64,000 nucleotides of DNA, taken from the NCBI GenBank assembly GCA_031385005.1, contig JANNBB010000050.1:62001-126000 (forward strand). Direction: 5' to 3'. Both the position numbers and the translations under genes were made by a program. This stretch comes from JADKIH01 sp031385005. Lineage in GTDB: Bacteria > Bacteroidota > Bacteroidia > AKYH767-A > 2013-40CM-41-45. This document shows positions 1-9,535 of this stretch, piece after piece (position 1 is the first letter of the stretch; every line of letters starts with the position of its first letter). The notes beneath the pieces were generated by a model. The model saw nothing but the letters and a program-made list of their open reading frames with translations. It was not told where the DNA came from and searched no databases.

Positions 1-408
1 AGACAGTAAACGGGCGAGATACATGATTAAAGCAAGCTTCGCAAAATCGGAAGTTTGAAAGGTGATATTGGTACCGGGCAAAGTAAGCCACCTGCTTGCT
101 TCATTTAGATTTGTCCCTAATACGAGTGTTACCACGAGTAAGGGAATAGTCAGCAACAAGGCGATTTGAGAAATTCTTGAATAGTATGTGTACTTAATCA
201 GATGAGCACCATACATCAATGCCAACCCAAATCCCAGAATGATCAAATGTTTAAAGAGATAATACTCTGTATTTCCGCTCTGGTATTTATAAGCAAGAGT
301 TCCTGTACTGCTGTAAACTGCCAGCAAAGAAAATATAGACAAAATGAAAACGATGAGCCAGATTGTTCTGTCACCTTTGAAATGTTTGTCGAGCCAGGTT
401 GCTTGCAT
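1..408 (-). CDS. ftsW: Cell division protein FtsW, N-terminal part (cut by window edge)
   Basis: The minus-strand frame from an ATG at 408 runs open to the window edge for 136 codons. FtsW is the SEDS-family peptidoglycan glycosyltransferase of the divisome in the inner membrane. The visible part starts MQATWLDKHFKGDRTIW, has hydrophobic segments near residues 16-34, 53-68 and 78-97, and carries the family signature RWLTLPG followed by FQTSDFAKLALIMYLAR. It lies 36 bases downstream of murD and is the last visible gene of the mra cluster, which is the usual place for ftsW. The rest of the protein lies outside the window. Confidence 0.93.
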   Translation of the reverse strand, partial: MQATWLDKHFKGDRTIWLIVFILSIFSLLAVYSSTGTLAYKYQSGNTEYYLFKHLIILGFGLALMYGAHLIKYTYYSRISQIALLLTIPLLVVTLVLGTNLNEASRWLTLPGTNITFQTSDFAKLALIMYLARLLS

Positions 409-444
409 GGTTGGAATTGATGGTTGATGTTTTAGAATTGACTA

Positions 445-1815
445 TTAAAGACCCTTTACTGCATTTTTAAATTGACGACCACGATCTTCGTAGTTTTCAA
501 ATAAATCGAAACTTGCGCAAGCCGGAGAAAGTAAAACGACATCCCCTTTTTTACCTAACTCATAACCGGCTTTAACAGCTTCTTCAGCCGTTTTAGTTTC
601 AACAATTGTTGGAACAATGTTTTTAAACGCTTTCAGAATTTTCTTATTATCGGTGCCCAGACATATTATTGCCTTTACTTTTTCTTTGACGAGATCTTCA
701 AGCACGGCATAATCATTTCCTTTGTCGACTCCGCCTAAAATAAGAATGACGGGCTGATTGAAACTTTCGAGTGCATACCATGTTGAATTGATATTCGTAG
801 CTTTTGAATCATTAACAAATTCGATTCCATGAACAGTAGAAACAAATTCCAAACGGTGTTCAACGTTTCGGAAATCTGATAGGCTTTCGCGAATAACTTC
901 CTTTCGGATATCAAGTACGCGTGCTGCAATTCCTGCGGCCATAGAATTGTAAAGATTGTGTTTCCCTTGTAGGGCGAGTTCGTGAATTAGCATGTTGTCG
1001 TGTTTATTGTTGGTTAGAAAATGAATTTGTTTTTCGTCGACCCAGGCACCTTCTTCCAGAACTTTTTTAATGGAAATTGGATAGGCCTGCGCCTTTATTT
1101 GAACGGAAGGGAGATATTCCGCTGTAATAGGATCGTCAGTACAATAGATAAATGCGTCTGAAGATGTCTGATTTTGTAGAATTCTAAACTTCGACATCAC
1201 ATAATTTTTTAATTCATAATTGTACCTGTCGAGGTGATCAGGTGTTATGTTGGTCAATACAGCTACATCACATTTGAAATGATAAGTATCATCGAGTTGA
1301 AAGCTGCTAAGCTCGAGTACATAATAATCGTAATCGTGTTCGGCAACTTGCAGCGCAAAACTTTTTCCGATATTTCCACCGAGTCCGACATTTAATCCGG
1401 CCTTTTGAAGAATGTGATAAATCAACATGGTTGTGGTTGTTTTACCATTTGTACCGGTAATTCCAATCATTTTTGCGGATGTATACCTTCCGGCAAACTC
1501 GATTTCGCTGATGACCGGTATTTTTGCTGATCGTATTTTCTTAATAAGTGGTGCTTTTTCCGGAATGCCGGGGCTCTTAATTATTTCGTTCGCCTCTAAT
1601 ATTCTGGACTCGGTATGTTGTCCTTCTTCAAATGAAATAGAATGTTTAATAAGCAGTCTTTTAAAATCTTCTTTAATGATGCCTTGATCAGATACAAAAA
1701 CATCAAAACCTTTTTTAGAAGCGAGCACAGCTGCGCCTACTCCACTTTCCGCAGCGCCGAGAATGACAATGCGTGGTGTTGCAACGATAGATTTTTTAAC
1801 TTTTTCTTCTTGCAT
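445..1815 (-). CDS. murD: UDP-N-acetylmuramoylalanine--D-glutamate ligase
   Basis: MurD adds D-glutamate to UDP-MurNAc-L-Ala in the cytoplasm using ATP. The protein has an N-terminal Rossmann segment (RIVILGAAESGVG), the Mur ligase P-loop GITGTNGKTTTT, and the motif NDSKATN. I place the start at the ATG at 1815, giving 456 residues, normal for MurD. An in-frame ATG at 1872 would overlap mraY by 58 bases. The chosen ATG shares one base with the mraY stop (TAATG), which points to translational coupling. It sits between mraY and ftsW. Confidence 0.96.
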   Translation of the reverse strand: MQEEKVKKSIVATPRIVILGAAESGVGAAVLASKKGFDVFVSDQGIIKEDFKRLLIKHSISFEEGQHTESRILEANEIIKSPGIPEKAPLIKKIRSAKIPVISEIEFAGRYTSAKMIGITGTNGKTTTTMLIYHILQKAGLNVGLGGNIGKSFALQVAEHDYDYYVLELSSFQLDDTYHFKCDVAVLTNITPDHLDRYNYELKNYVMSKFRILQNQTSSDAFIYCTDDPITAEYLPSVQIKAQAYPISIKKVLEEGAWVDEKQIHFLTNNKHDNMLIHELALQGKHNLYNSMAAGIAARVLDIRKEVIRESLSDFRNVEHRLEFVSTVHGIEFVNDSKATNINSTWYALESFNQPVILILGGVDKGNDYAVLEDLVKEKVKAIICLGTDNKKILKAFKNIVPTIVETKTAEEAVKAGYELGKKGDVVLLSPACASFDLFENYEDRGRQFKNAVKGL

Positions 1816-3074
1816 TACCTGAGTTTGAGTGTTACGACTGTCAGCACGGCTAACATGATTCCTATAATCCAAAACCTGGAAACAATTTTTGACTCGTGGT
1901 AACCCAGTTTTTGATAATGATGATGAAGCGGAGACATTTTGAATATTCTTTTTCCCTCGCCTGTTTTTCTTTTGGTGTATTTGAAATAGCTAACCTGCAT
2001 GACAACCGATAAGTTTTCGATAACGAAAATTCCGCAGAGTATGGGTATGAGTAATTCTTTTCGGATTGCAATAGCAAAAGTTGCGATGATGCCTCCAAGT
2101 GCGAGACTACCTGTATCACCCATAAATACCTGAGCTGGATAGGCATTGTACCAAAGGAAACCAACACATGCCCCGACAAATGCGGAAATGAAAACAACCA
2201 ATTCTCCCGCATGAGGGATATACATAATGTTGAGATAATTTGCGAAGACAGTATTACCGGAAACATAAGCCAGAATTCCAAGTGTCGCTCCAATGATAGC
2301 GCTGGTTCCTGTTGCCAATCCATCGATTCCATCCGTTATATTCGCTCCGTTTGAAACCGCAGTTATAATGAGTATAACAACAGGAATAAAAACAAGCCAG
2401 GCATATTTTTCCATTCCTTCACCCATCCATGAAAGGAGAGATGAATAATCGAATTCATGGTTCTTAATAAAAGGAATGGTGGTCTTCGTAGATTTAATAG
2501 CATCCTTTGCATAGAGCGCATTCTCATTCTGTCGAAGGTCTTCTATTACATTCGTGTTTTGATGAGTAACGGTAATTGAATTTTTCTCAATTCTTTCTTT
2601 TACTACAACGTTTGGATTATAATAAAGCGTACATCCAATAATTAAGCCCAGCCCAATCTGACCCAGCACTTTGAATTTTCCGGCCAGTCCGGCTTTATCC
2701 TTTTTGAAAACTTTAATATAATCATCAATAAAGCCAATCAATCCCAGCCAAACTGTTGTAACGATCATAATGATCACATATACATTAATAAGTCGTGCGA
2801 ACAATAAAGTTGGAATAAGTATAGCCGCGATGATTATTATACCTCCCATTGTCGGAGTACCTTTCTTTTCGCTCTGTCCGGTAAGACCCAGATCGCGTAT
2901 CGTTTCACCAACCTGCATTTTTAGCAGGAAGCCGATGATTTTTTTACCAAACAATAAAGAAATAACGAGAGAAGTAATAAGCGCCATCGCTGCACGAAAA
3001 GAGATATATTGAAACACTCCTGCTCCGGGCAAGTTGTATTCATTTTTCAAGTATTCGAAAAAGTAATAGAGCAT
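1815..3074 (-). CDS. mraY: Phospho-N-acetylmuramoyl-pentapeptide-transferase
   Basis: MraY transfers phospho-MurNAc-pentapeptide to undecaprenyl phosphate, making lipid I in the inner membrane. The 419-residue polytopic protein has about ten hydrophobic segments and the family motifs GFIDDYIK, NGANITDGIDGLATG and GDTGSLALGG, whose Asp residues bind Mg2+. It is longer than the roughly 360-residue proteobacterial enzyme because of an extra stretch near residues 150-210 (VKERIEKNSITVTHQNTN onward), which I believe is common in Bacteroidota. It starts one base after the murE stop and overlaps murD by one base. Confidence 0.97.
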   Translation of the reverse strand: MLYYFFEYLKNEYNLPGAGVFQYISFRAAMALITSLVISLLFGKKIIGFLLKMQVGETIRDLGLTGQSEKKGTPTMGGIIIIAAILIPTLLFARLINVYVIIMIVTTVWLGLIGFIDDYIKVFKKDKAGLAGKFKVLGQIGLGLIIGCTLYYNPNVVVKERIEKNSITVTHQNTNVIEDLRQNENALYAKDAIKSTKTTIPFIKNHEFDYSSLLSWMGEGMEKYAWLVFIPVVILIITAVSNGANITDGIDGLATGTSAIIGATLGILAYVSGNTVFANYLNIMYIPHAGELVVFISAFVGACVGFLWYNAYPAQVFMGDTGSLALGGIIATFAIAIRKELLIPILCGIFVIENLSVVMQVSYFKYTKRKTGEGKRIFKMSPLHHHYQKLGYHESKIVSRFWIIGIMLAVLTVVTLKLR

Positions 3075-3075
3075 C

Positions 3076-4536
3076 TTAAGCCATTATTTTAAAAAGTTCG
3101 AATAATATTTCTTTGTCGTCGAAGGGTGATTTAACACCTTTGACTTCCTGGTATTTTTCGTGCCCTTTTCCGGCCACAAGAATTACATCTCCCGGTTGAG
3201 CGAAACTTACGGCAGTTTTAATTGCTTCCTTGCGATCTACGATAGAAACCATTTTTCTTTTTTGTCCCATCGAAATGCCATTCTCCATCTGATGAATGAT
3301 GTCTATTGGATCTTCAGAACGAGGGTTATCACTGGTTAGAATTACGCGATCGCTGAGTTTACAGGCAATCTCTGCCATCAATGGCCGTTTTGCTGCATCC
3401 CGGTCGCCGCCACAACCCACTATTGTGATTACTCTTCCATGTCCACTATTAACATCGTGAATGGTAGAAAGTACATTTTGCAATGCATCGGGAGTATGCG
3501 CATAGTCAACGATGCCTGTTACTTTGTTGGGAGAAATAATAAAATCAAATCTACCCTCAACTGCCTGTAGGAGACTGATGGCATTCAACACGTCCGGCTT
3601 ATTCTCACCGAGCAAAACAGCAGTAGCATAGGTGGCTGTTAAATTGAATGCGTTAAAGCTGCCTACCAGACGGCAAAGGACTTCTGTACCGTCAACATTT
3701 AAGAGCAATCCGGAAAAGTCGTTTTCGATTAAACGGCAACGGTAATCGGCCATGGAATGTAAGGCATAAGAATATTTTGACGCCTTCGTATTTTGTAACA
3801 TGACCTTACCGTTTTTATCATCAACATTTGTTAAAGCAAAAGCACCGGAAGGAAGGGAGTCAAAGAACTCTTTTTTTGCTTTGAGGTAGTTGTCAAATGT
3901 TTTGTGGTAATCGAGATGATCGTGAGTAATATTGGTAAAAACACCACCCTTGAATACGAGTCCATCTATGCGATTCTGCACGACAGCATGAGAGGATACT
4001 TCCATGAATACATGGGTACATCCCGAATCAACCATTTCATCAAGCAATGCATTTAACTGAAGAGGATCGGGAGTAGTATGTGTTGCCGGAATTATTTTAT
4101 CATTGATCTGATTTTTAACAGTAGACAAAAGGCCTGCCTTTTTCCCCAACAATCTGAAAAGATTAAACAATAACGTTGCCGTGGTTGTTTTTCCGTTTGT
4201 GCCGGTTATGCCAACCAGATTTAATTTTTCTGAAGGATTATTGAAAAAATTAGAAGCGATAAATGCCAGTGCAGAAGAACTATTGGCAACCTTGACGTAG
4301 GTAATGGATTCATTTAATTCTTCAGGTAACGTTTCGCAAACGACTGCGACTGCACCTTTTTGAATAACTGAAGGAATGAAATCGTGACCATCGGAAAGCG
4401 TTCCTTTTACAGCAACGAATAAAGAACCCTCTTTTACCCGTCTGGAATCGAAGCATACCTCAGAGATTCCGATATTTACCGGACCGGCAACGCTTACGAT
4501 ACCTGACTTGTATAATATATCTTTTAGGATCTTCAT
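3076..4536 (-). CDS. murE: UDP-MurNAc-tripeptide synthetase, diaminopimelate type
   Basis: MurE adds the third stem-peptide residue to UDP-MurNAc-L-Ala-D-Glu. The P-loop is GITGTNGKTTTA and the C-terminal part has GCGGDRDAAKRP and VAGKGHEKYQ. The motif SDNPRSEDP contains DNPR, which in this family marks meso-diaminopimelate specificity, so the wall is inferred to be of the DAP type. I use the ATG at 4536, giving 486 residues. It overlaps the ftsI stop as ATGA, a typical coupling arrangement. The longer frame to 4626 would add 30 basic residues lying inside ftsI and is unlikely. Confidence 0.96.
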   Translation of the reverse strand: MKILKDILYKSGIVSVAGPVNIGISEVCFDSRRVKEGSLFVAVKGTLSDGHDFIPSVIQKGAVAVVCETLPEELNESITYVKVANSSSALAFIASNFFNNPSEKLNLVGITGTNGKTTTATLLFNLFRLLGKKAGLLSTVKNQINDKIIPATHTTPDPLQLNALLDEMVDSGCTHVFMEVSSHAVVQNRIDGLVFKGGVFTNITHDHLDYHKTFDNYLKAKKEFFDSLPSGAFALTNVDDKNGKVMLQNTKASKYSYALHSMADYRCRLIENDFSGLLLNVDGTEVLCRLVGSFNAFNLTATYATAVLLGENKPDVLNAISLLQAVEGRFDFIISPNKVTGIVDYAHTPDALQNVLSTIHDVNSGHGRVITIVGCGGDRDAAKRPLMAEIACKLSDRVILTSDNPRSEDPIDIIHQMENGISMGQKRKMVSIVDRKEAIKTAVSFAQPGDVILVAGKGHEKYQEVKGVKSPFDDKEILFELFKIMA

Positions 4537-6635
4537 ATTTCGAGGTGAATGGATATTCTGTCTCCCTTTTTTATTTTTGTTCCGGGAGCGATTGATTGTG
4601 ACAGTACGCTGCCTTTTCCCGAGCAATTGACTCTGAGTCCGAAATTTTCTAACAGGTAAATAGCGTCAGCCATTCCCATTCCTCTTACATCCGGAACACT
4701 TCCACCATTCGTTTTTCTTTCTACAATTTGCACACGCTCATTGGAAGATGAAGCAGAAACAATTTTTGCCTCTTCGTCGCCGGATGAATTGGGTATTTCT
4801 AAAATGGTGAGAATTTTTTTGAGATCGCTTTGACTTCCTGCTTTTATTGAAGGGATGAAAGCCACATAAGAAGAGTCTACATTTGTGCTATGTAAATCGA
4901 GATGATTAGCATATACCTTGTCTGCGATTTCCTTAAAGACCGGAGCGGCAACGGCACCTCCGTAATAAACATTATTAGAAGGCGAGTACACAACAACAAT
5001 ACAGGAGTACTTAGGTGCATCGGCGGGAAAATATCCTACAAAAGATGCCTGATACGATTTATCATTTTTATTGTACCCATTCTTATCGTTTGCAATTTGA
5101 GCTGTACCGGTTTTGCCGGCAATTAAATAAGGAGAATCCTTTAAACTTTTTGCTGTACCGTGTTGAACAACCCCTTCCATCATTTTTCTTGCCTTGGCCA
5201 ATGCATCTTTAGAGGCGATTGGTTTGTTATTCACTTGAGCCGGAAATTCTTTCACCAGTTGACCGTGATTTCTTACTTCTTTTACGAACCGGGGTTTTAC
5301 CACTTTTCCGTTGTTGGCAATAGCATTATAAAAAGTTAAAATCTGCAGAGGTGTTAGGCTTGACTCGTAACCGATAGACATCCAAGGAAGCGAAAGAGCA
5401 GACCATGACTTATCTTTTGCATCCTTGATATTGGGTAATCCTTCACCTGCAATCTGAAGACCAAGTTTTTTATTTAGTCCGAATGATTTTAGTTTATCAA
5501 TAAATGCCTGAGGATTTTTTGCATAAGCACTTCGAATAGCTTTTGAAACACCAACATTCGAAGAAGTTTCAAAAGCTTCTTGTATGGAGAGTCTGGTTTT
5601 TAAAGGAGGATGTGCATCCTTCATTTCGTGGCCGGAATAATAACAAACTCCATTGCCGACGTCTATCGTGTCTTCGGGATTAATGAGACCGTCATCTAAT
5701 GCAGCGAGTAAGCTAGCCATTTTCATAGTAGAACCCGGCTCTGTTGACTCGCTGATTACATAATTGAAATCCTCGATATAACTACCATTGGCTGTTCTGG
5801 AAAGATTGGCGATGGCTTTGATTTCTCCTGTTGCAACTTCCATTAATACAGCACATCCATGATCTGCATTTTGACTCCTCAACTGATTTTCAAGAGAGTT
5901 TTCTGCAACACCCTGGATATTGACATCAATAGTTGTAATAATATCGTTTCCATTTCTGGGTTCCTTTACTTCTTTATCAGTTACGGGCATCCAAATATTT
6001 CCGCTGATGCGTTGCATGATTCTTTCACCGCTTATTCCTCGCAACTCTTCATTAAAAGCGGCTTCAAGTCCGACCGGATTACTTTGGCGCATGTAACCGA
6101 TTGTTCGCGCTGCAAAATGTCGGAATGGGAGTTCACGCATTTCTTTTTGCTCGGCACGTAATCCCCCTTTATAACGTCCTAAACGGAAGATTGGGAAATC
6201 TTTCAGTCGTTGAATTTGAGCGAAAGTGACATTTCTCTTAATCAGATAATACCTTTCCTTTCTTGCTCGTGCAGAACGTATAGACTGAGCATAAGCACCG
6301 GGACTCATGTCCTTGAAAAGCTGTGACAGACAATAACCTAATGAATCGATATTTGAATTGAAGACTTCCTTCGTTAGAGCATCCGCTCTGGTATCCATGC
6401 GGATATCATAAATAGGAACTGAAGTAGCAAGCAATGCGCCATCATCAGAATAAATATTTCCACGGCTGGCAGGTATAGGAAGATTTCTCAATGTTAGACT
6501 GTCTCGCAGTGATAAGAGTTCAGGACCGTCTACAAACTGAATCTTTACAATCTGTCCAAGAATCAATAAGCCAAATAGACAAACGAAAATGAAGGAGCCA
6601 TAAATCCTCCACATAATGTCCTTTTTAATTTGCAT
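4533..6635 (-). CDS. ftsI: Penicillin-binding protein 3-type transpeptidase with PASTA domain
   Basis: This is the septal class B PBP, the D,D-transpeptidase partner of FtsW. The 700-residue protein has one N-terminal membrane anchor (about residues 9-29), a dimerisation region, and a transpeptidase domain with the Ser motif STMK (in EPGSTMKMA), the SSN motif (FETSSNVGVSKAI) and KTGT (AGKTGTAQIA). The last 60 or so residues (SVPDVRGMGMADAIYLLENF) form a single PASTA domain, as in many Bacteroidota FtsI proteins. It lies 5 bases after the ftsL-like gene and is coupled to murE. Confidence 0.95.
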   Translation of the reverse strand: MQIKKDIMWRIYGSFIFVCLFGLLILGQIVKIQFVDGPELLSLRDSLTLRNLPIPASRGNIYSDDGALLATSVPIYDIRMDTRADALTKEVFNSNIDSLGYCLSQLFKDMSPGAYAQSIRSARARKERYYLIKRNVTFAQIQRLKDFPIFRLGRYKGGLRAEQKEMRELPFRHFAARTIGYMRQSNPVGLEAAFNEELRGISGERIMQRISGNIWMPVTDKEVKEPRNGNDIITTIDVNIQGVAENSLENQLRSQNADHGCAVLMEVATGEIKAIANLSRTANGSYIEDFNYVISESTEPGSTMKMASLLAALDDGLINPEDTIDVGNGVCYYSGHEMKDAHPPLKTRLSIQEAFETSSNVGVSKAIRSAYAKNPQAFIDKLKSFGLNKKLGLQIAGEGLPNIKDAKDKSWSALSLPWMSIGYESSLTPLQILTFYNAIANNGKVVKPRFVKEVRNHGQLVKEFPAQVNNKPIASKDALAKARKMMEGVVQHGTAKSLKDSPYLIAGKTGTAQIANDKNGYNKNDKSYQASFVGYFPADAPKYSCIVVVYSPSNNVYYGGAVAAPVFKEIADKVYANHLDLHSTNVDSSYVAFIPSIKAGSQSDLKKILTILEIPNSSGDEEAKIVSASSSNERVQIVERKTNGGSVPDVRGMGMADAIYLLENFGLRVNCSGKGSVLSQSIAPGTKIKKGDRISIHLEI

Positions 6636-6640
6636 GCTGA

Positions 6641-7048
6641 TTAATTATTAGTTTGTTGAACAACAATCTTAAATGGCGGACGGATACTCTCTTTAATTTG
6701 ATATACCTCTAAAGCTTTTGCAAGTTCAGACTGATTGCTGAAGTACATTAGCTGGGATTTTGTAGAAATATATTCGGCTCTTTTTTCTTTCATGTCATTT
6801 TTAGTCCTATCAATCTCTCTTATCAGGCCTTCTGCATAGTAACTGTTACCGATGTAAATAATTAAAAGCGTACTGATAAAAAGTATGAATGGCATTGAAT
6901 GAACAACTTGGTTGCGATCTACGTTCCCAAAAATCTTCATGAAGCGAATAAATTTCCGAGACGTGCGCAAAGACGACTTCTTCTTCGGAACAGGTGTAAT
7001 AACGGGCTCTTCCGGTACGGCTTTTTCTTTAACTCGGTTTACAGACAT
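6641..7048 (-). CDS. ftsL: FtsL-like small divisome protein
   Basis: A 135-residue bitopic protein. It has a basic cytoplasmic N-terminus, one membrane segment near residues 50-68 (HSMPFILFISTLLIIYIGNS) and a periplasmic stretch of heptad-like character (EGLIREIDRTKNDMKEKRAE). FtsL proteins diverge fast, so the call rests on topology, length and position between rsmH and ftsI, two bases after rsmH. The expected role is a scaffold linking FtsB/FtsQ to the FtsWI synthase. Confidence 0.82.
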   Translation of the reverse strand: MSVNRVKEKAVPEEPVITPVPKKKSSLRTSRKFIRFMKIFGNVDRNQVVHSMPFILFISTLLIIYIGNSYYAEGLIREIDRTKNDMKEKRAEYISTKSQLMYFSNQSELAKALEVYQIKESIRPPFKIVVQQTNN

Positions 7049-7050
7049 GG

Positions 7051-7959
7051 TTAGTTTTTGTAAGCGATTCGTAATTTTGCACTTCTTGCTCTTGGGTTAT
7101 GGACTACCTCTTCTTCTGAAGCTTCGATTGGTTTTTTATTTATGGCTGTTAAAGGAGTGAACTGAGGGTGGCCAAACAAATCCTTTTCTACTTCCCCTTC
7201 GAATTTTCCTTTTGCAATGAGATTTTTTACTAATCTGTCTTCGAGTGAATGGTAAGACATGACGACAAGCCGACCATTTAGTGCCAGAACCTGTGATGCC
7301 TGCAAGAGCATTTCGCGCAGGGATTGGATTTCGTCGTTTACTTCAATGCGCAATGCCTGAAACACCTTTGCGAAATATTGATTTTCATGCTGCTTATTTG
7401 TACACGAGTTAATGGCCGTGCGAAACTCCATTACATCGTTAATTTTTTTATTTTTTCGCACCTCCATTATTTTCTTTGCAAGTGTTTTTGCATTGAAAAC
7501 TTCGCCGTATTGGGAAAAAACATTGACGAGTTCATTTTCGCTATAGTTGTTTACGATATCGGCGGCGGTTAGAGCTGCATCTCTATTCATCCGCATATCC
7601 AACGCAGCATCAAAGCGTAAAGAAAAACCACGAGATGCTTCATCAATCTGATGAGAAGATATTCCCAGATCCGCTAATATTCCGTTTACAGGAATTGCAT
7701 CGTAGTATTTCAGAAAATTAGTCAGGTACCTGTAATTATGACGAACAAGAGTGAAACGTTCATCGTCAATCGCATTTAGAACAGCATCTTCATCCTGATC
7801 GAAAGCAATCAGACGACCTTTACTTCCGAGTTTTTTTAAAATAGCATGAGAATGTCCGCCACCACCAAAAGTGACGTCAACATAAGTGCCATCCGGATTG
7901 ATATCGAGGGCTTCGATACACTCCTTAAGCATTACCGGCTCATGATAGGTCGTTGTCAT
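7051..7959 (-). CDS. rsmH: 16S rRNA (cytosine-1402-N4)-methyltransferase
   Basis: RsmH (MraW) methylates N4 of C1402 in 16S rRNA with S-adenosylmethionine. The 302-residue protein begins MTTTYHEPVMLKECIEAL and has the SAM-binding motif DVTFGGGGHSHAIL, the region ADLGISSHQIDEASRGFS and the C-terminal SYHSLEDRLVKN. All are standard for the family. The start overlaps the 3' end of mraZ by 20 bases, so the two are likely translated together. Confidence 0.97.
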   Translation of the reverse strand: MTTTYHEPVMLKECIEALDINPDGTYVDVTFGGGGHSHAILKKLGSKGRLIAFDQDEDAVLNAIDDERFTLVRHNYRYLTNFLKYYDAIPVNGILADLGISSHQIDEASRGFSLRFDAALDMRMNRDAALTAADIVNNYSENELVNVFSQYGEVFNAKTLAKKIMEVRKNKKINDVMEFRTAINSCTNKQHENQYFAKVFQALRIEVNDEIQSLREMLLQASQVLALNGRLVVMSYHSLEDRLVKNLIAKGKFEGEVEKDLFGHPQFTPLTAINKKPIEASEEEVVHNPRARSAKLRIAYKN

Positions 7960-8410
7960 TCTTTGCTTTCTTTCCCATTACTTCTTCAGCGAGAGCTGCG
8001 AAGTCGGACGTGTCGTCTTTTAAAATTCTTTCATACTCTTTTTCGGACCATACTTCAATACGATTTCCGTATGCGAAAAGGATAATATCTTTTTCAATAC
8101 CCGCATATTCCATCAGTGATTTAGGAAGGAGGAGACGATTCGTACCATCCAATTCCATTTCTGTTGCGCCACGGTTAAATTTTCGTAAGAACTCACGGTT
8201 CTTTTTAACGAAGAGGTTGAGTTCGTTGACTTCAGCACTGATTTTATCCCACTCCTTCTTCGTATAGATAACCAGGTGTTTTTCCATTCCACGATGAATG
8301 ACGTAGTGCTTTTGCTCTTTCACGGGAATTTGTTTTTTCAAACCACCCGGAAGCAACAAACGTCCTTTTGCATCAACTGTACATGGATATTCTCCGATAA
8401 AACCGCTCAT
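7940..8410 (-). CDS. mraZ: Division/cell wall cluster transcriptional regulator MraZ
   Basis: MraZ is an AbrB-like (SpoVT/AbrB fold) DNA-binding protein that regulates its own cluster. The 156-residue protein has two swapped-hairpin halves, seen as GEYPCTVDAKGRLLLPGGLK near residues 6-25 and MELDGTNRLLLPKSLMEYAG in the second half, each with the DxxGRxxxP-type signature (the second degenerate). The start is the ATG at 8410. A TTG one codon upstream is less likely. It is first in the cluster and its upstream region carries tandem repeats that look like its own operator. Confidence 0.96.
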   Translation of the reverse strand: MSGFIGEYPCTVDAKGRLLLPGGLKKQIPVKEQKHYVIHRGMEKHLVIYTKKEWDKISAEVNELNLFVKKNREFLRKFNRGATEMELDGTNRLLLPKSLMEYAGIEKDIILFAYGNRIEVWSEKEYERILKDDTSDFAALAEEVMGKKAKNDNDLS

Positions 8411-8738
8411 CAACCTGTTTTTTTGACTGCGCTAATATATAGCATTTTCTACCACTTTTTACCACTTTTTGACACATTGTTGAAAAGTTGCTGAAACCCT
8501 TGTCTTTATTGGCCTTCAGGAATGGTGTCGGGCAATTCCGGTAAACTTTTTATAAATTGGAGGGGTTGGATTGATGCAAGATTCGGGTAACCTCAAACAG
8601 GGGTTATTCGTTAGATTCTATGAAACGGAATTGCTATCATTCAACATGACGGCTGTTTTAAACATACCTGTTCAATAACTATTCTCTGAACTGAGAATCC
8701 AACCGAAGTTTTTTTATTTACATTTGAAAAAAGATTCT
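8411..8738. other. Divergent intergenic region mraZ / hydrolase
   Basis: This 328-base gap separates the minus-strand mra cluster from the plus-strand hydrolase gene. It holds the MraZ-type repeats at 8451-8470. At 8719-8726 on the plus strand is TACATTTG, a full match to the Bacteroidota -7 element TAnnTTTG, though I see no clear -33 TTG at the right distance. No RNA gene or further ORF is visible. Confidence 0.5.
8451..8470 (-). promoter_or_regulatory. Putative MraZ operator: two tandem 10-bp repeats
   Basis: On the coding (minus) strand the sequence reads AAAAAGTGGT twice with no gap, a strict 10-bp period, followed by a decayed third copy (AGAAAATGCT). The repeats lie 40-60 bases upstream of the mraZ start codon. 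MraZ is known to bind tandem G-rich repeats spaced about one helical turn ahead of its own operon, and in Mollicutes the reported box is of the AAAGTG[T/G] type. The operator assignment is inference from spacing, motif and position. Confidence 0.65.
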
Positions 8739-9512
8739 ATGCTCTACGAAATCAAAGGTGAAAATGATTTTCAATACATAGAAGAAGGTAACGGTCCCGT
8801 GCTTCTTCTGCTGCATGGTTTGTTTGGTGCATTGAGCAACTGGAACGATGTGATCCGGCACTTTTCTTCCTCTTATCGAATTGTTATTCCCTTGATGCCC
8901 ATTTATACTTTGCCTCTTCTCAATACGAACGTAAAAGCATTGTCGGAGTTTGTATATGATTTTATTTCATTCAAAGGGTATAAGGACATCACTCTTGTCG
9001 GAAACTCATTGGGTGGACATGTCACACTCGTATATGTAAAAAAGCATCCTCAAAACATCAAAGCAATGGTACTGACGGGAAGCTCAGGACTGTATGAGAA
9101 TGCAATGGGTGGAACTTTCCCAAAACGAGAAGACTACAATTTTATCAAACAGAAAGTTGAATATACTTTTTATGATCCTAAAACAGCGACGAAAGAACTT
9201 GTTGATGAGGTATTCGAAATTGTAAACGATAAAGGGAAACTGATACGTATACTTTCCTTAGCCAAATCAGCCATCCGCCACAACATGAGCGATGATCTCA
9301 AGTATATGAATATTCCTACTTGCCTTATCTGGGGCAAGAATGATACGGTAACGCCACCGGAGGTAGCTGAAGAATTTCACCGGCTTCTTCCAAAATCTGA
9401 TTTATTTTTTATCGAAAAGTGCGGACACGCTCCCATGATGGAACAGCCTGACGATTTTAATCGAATTCTGGAAGCGTGGCTGAAGAAATCAGCGTCCATG
9501 CAACCGGCCTAA
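8739..9512 (+). CDS. Alpha/beta fold hydrolase
   Basis: A 257-residue soluble hydrolase of the alpha/beta fold. It shows the oxyanion-hole motif LLHGLFGALSNW, the nucleophile elbow GNSLGGH (Ser), the acid in WGKNDTVTPP (Asp) and the catalytic His in CGHAPMMEQP, so the triad is intact. The substrate cannot be deduced. The ATG at 8739 is preferred to a TTG at 8724 because that TTG is part of the -7 element TACATTTG. This would leave a leader of only about 7 bases. It lies 23 bases before engB in the same direction. Confidence 0.88.
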   Translation: MLYEIKGENDFQYIEEGNGPVLLLLHGLFGALSNWNDVIRHFSSSYRIVIPLMPIYTLPLLNTNVKALSEFVYDFISFKGYKDITLVGNSLGGHVTLVYVKKHPQNIKAMVLTGSSGLYENAMGGTFPKREDYNFIKQKVEYTFYDPKTATKELVDEVFEIVNDKGKLIRILSLAKSAIRHNMSDDLKYMNIPTCLIWGKNDTVTPPEVAEEFHRLLPKSDLFFIEKCGHAPMMEQPDDFNRILEAWLKKSASMQPA

Positions 9513-9535
9513 GGCCACTTATTAATTTTTACAGC

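Noticed and set aside
4537..4626. Upstream extension of murE
   Set aside because: The extra 30 residues lie wholly in ftsI, are strongly basic and unlike MurE; the ATGA overlap marks the real start.
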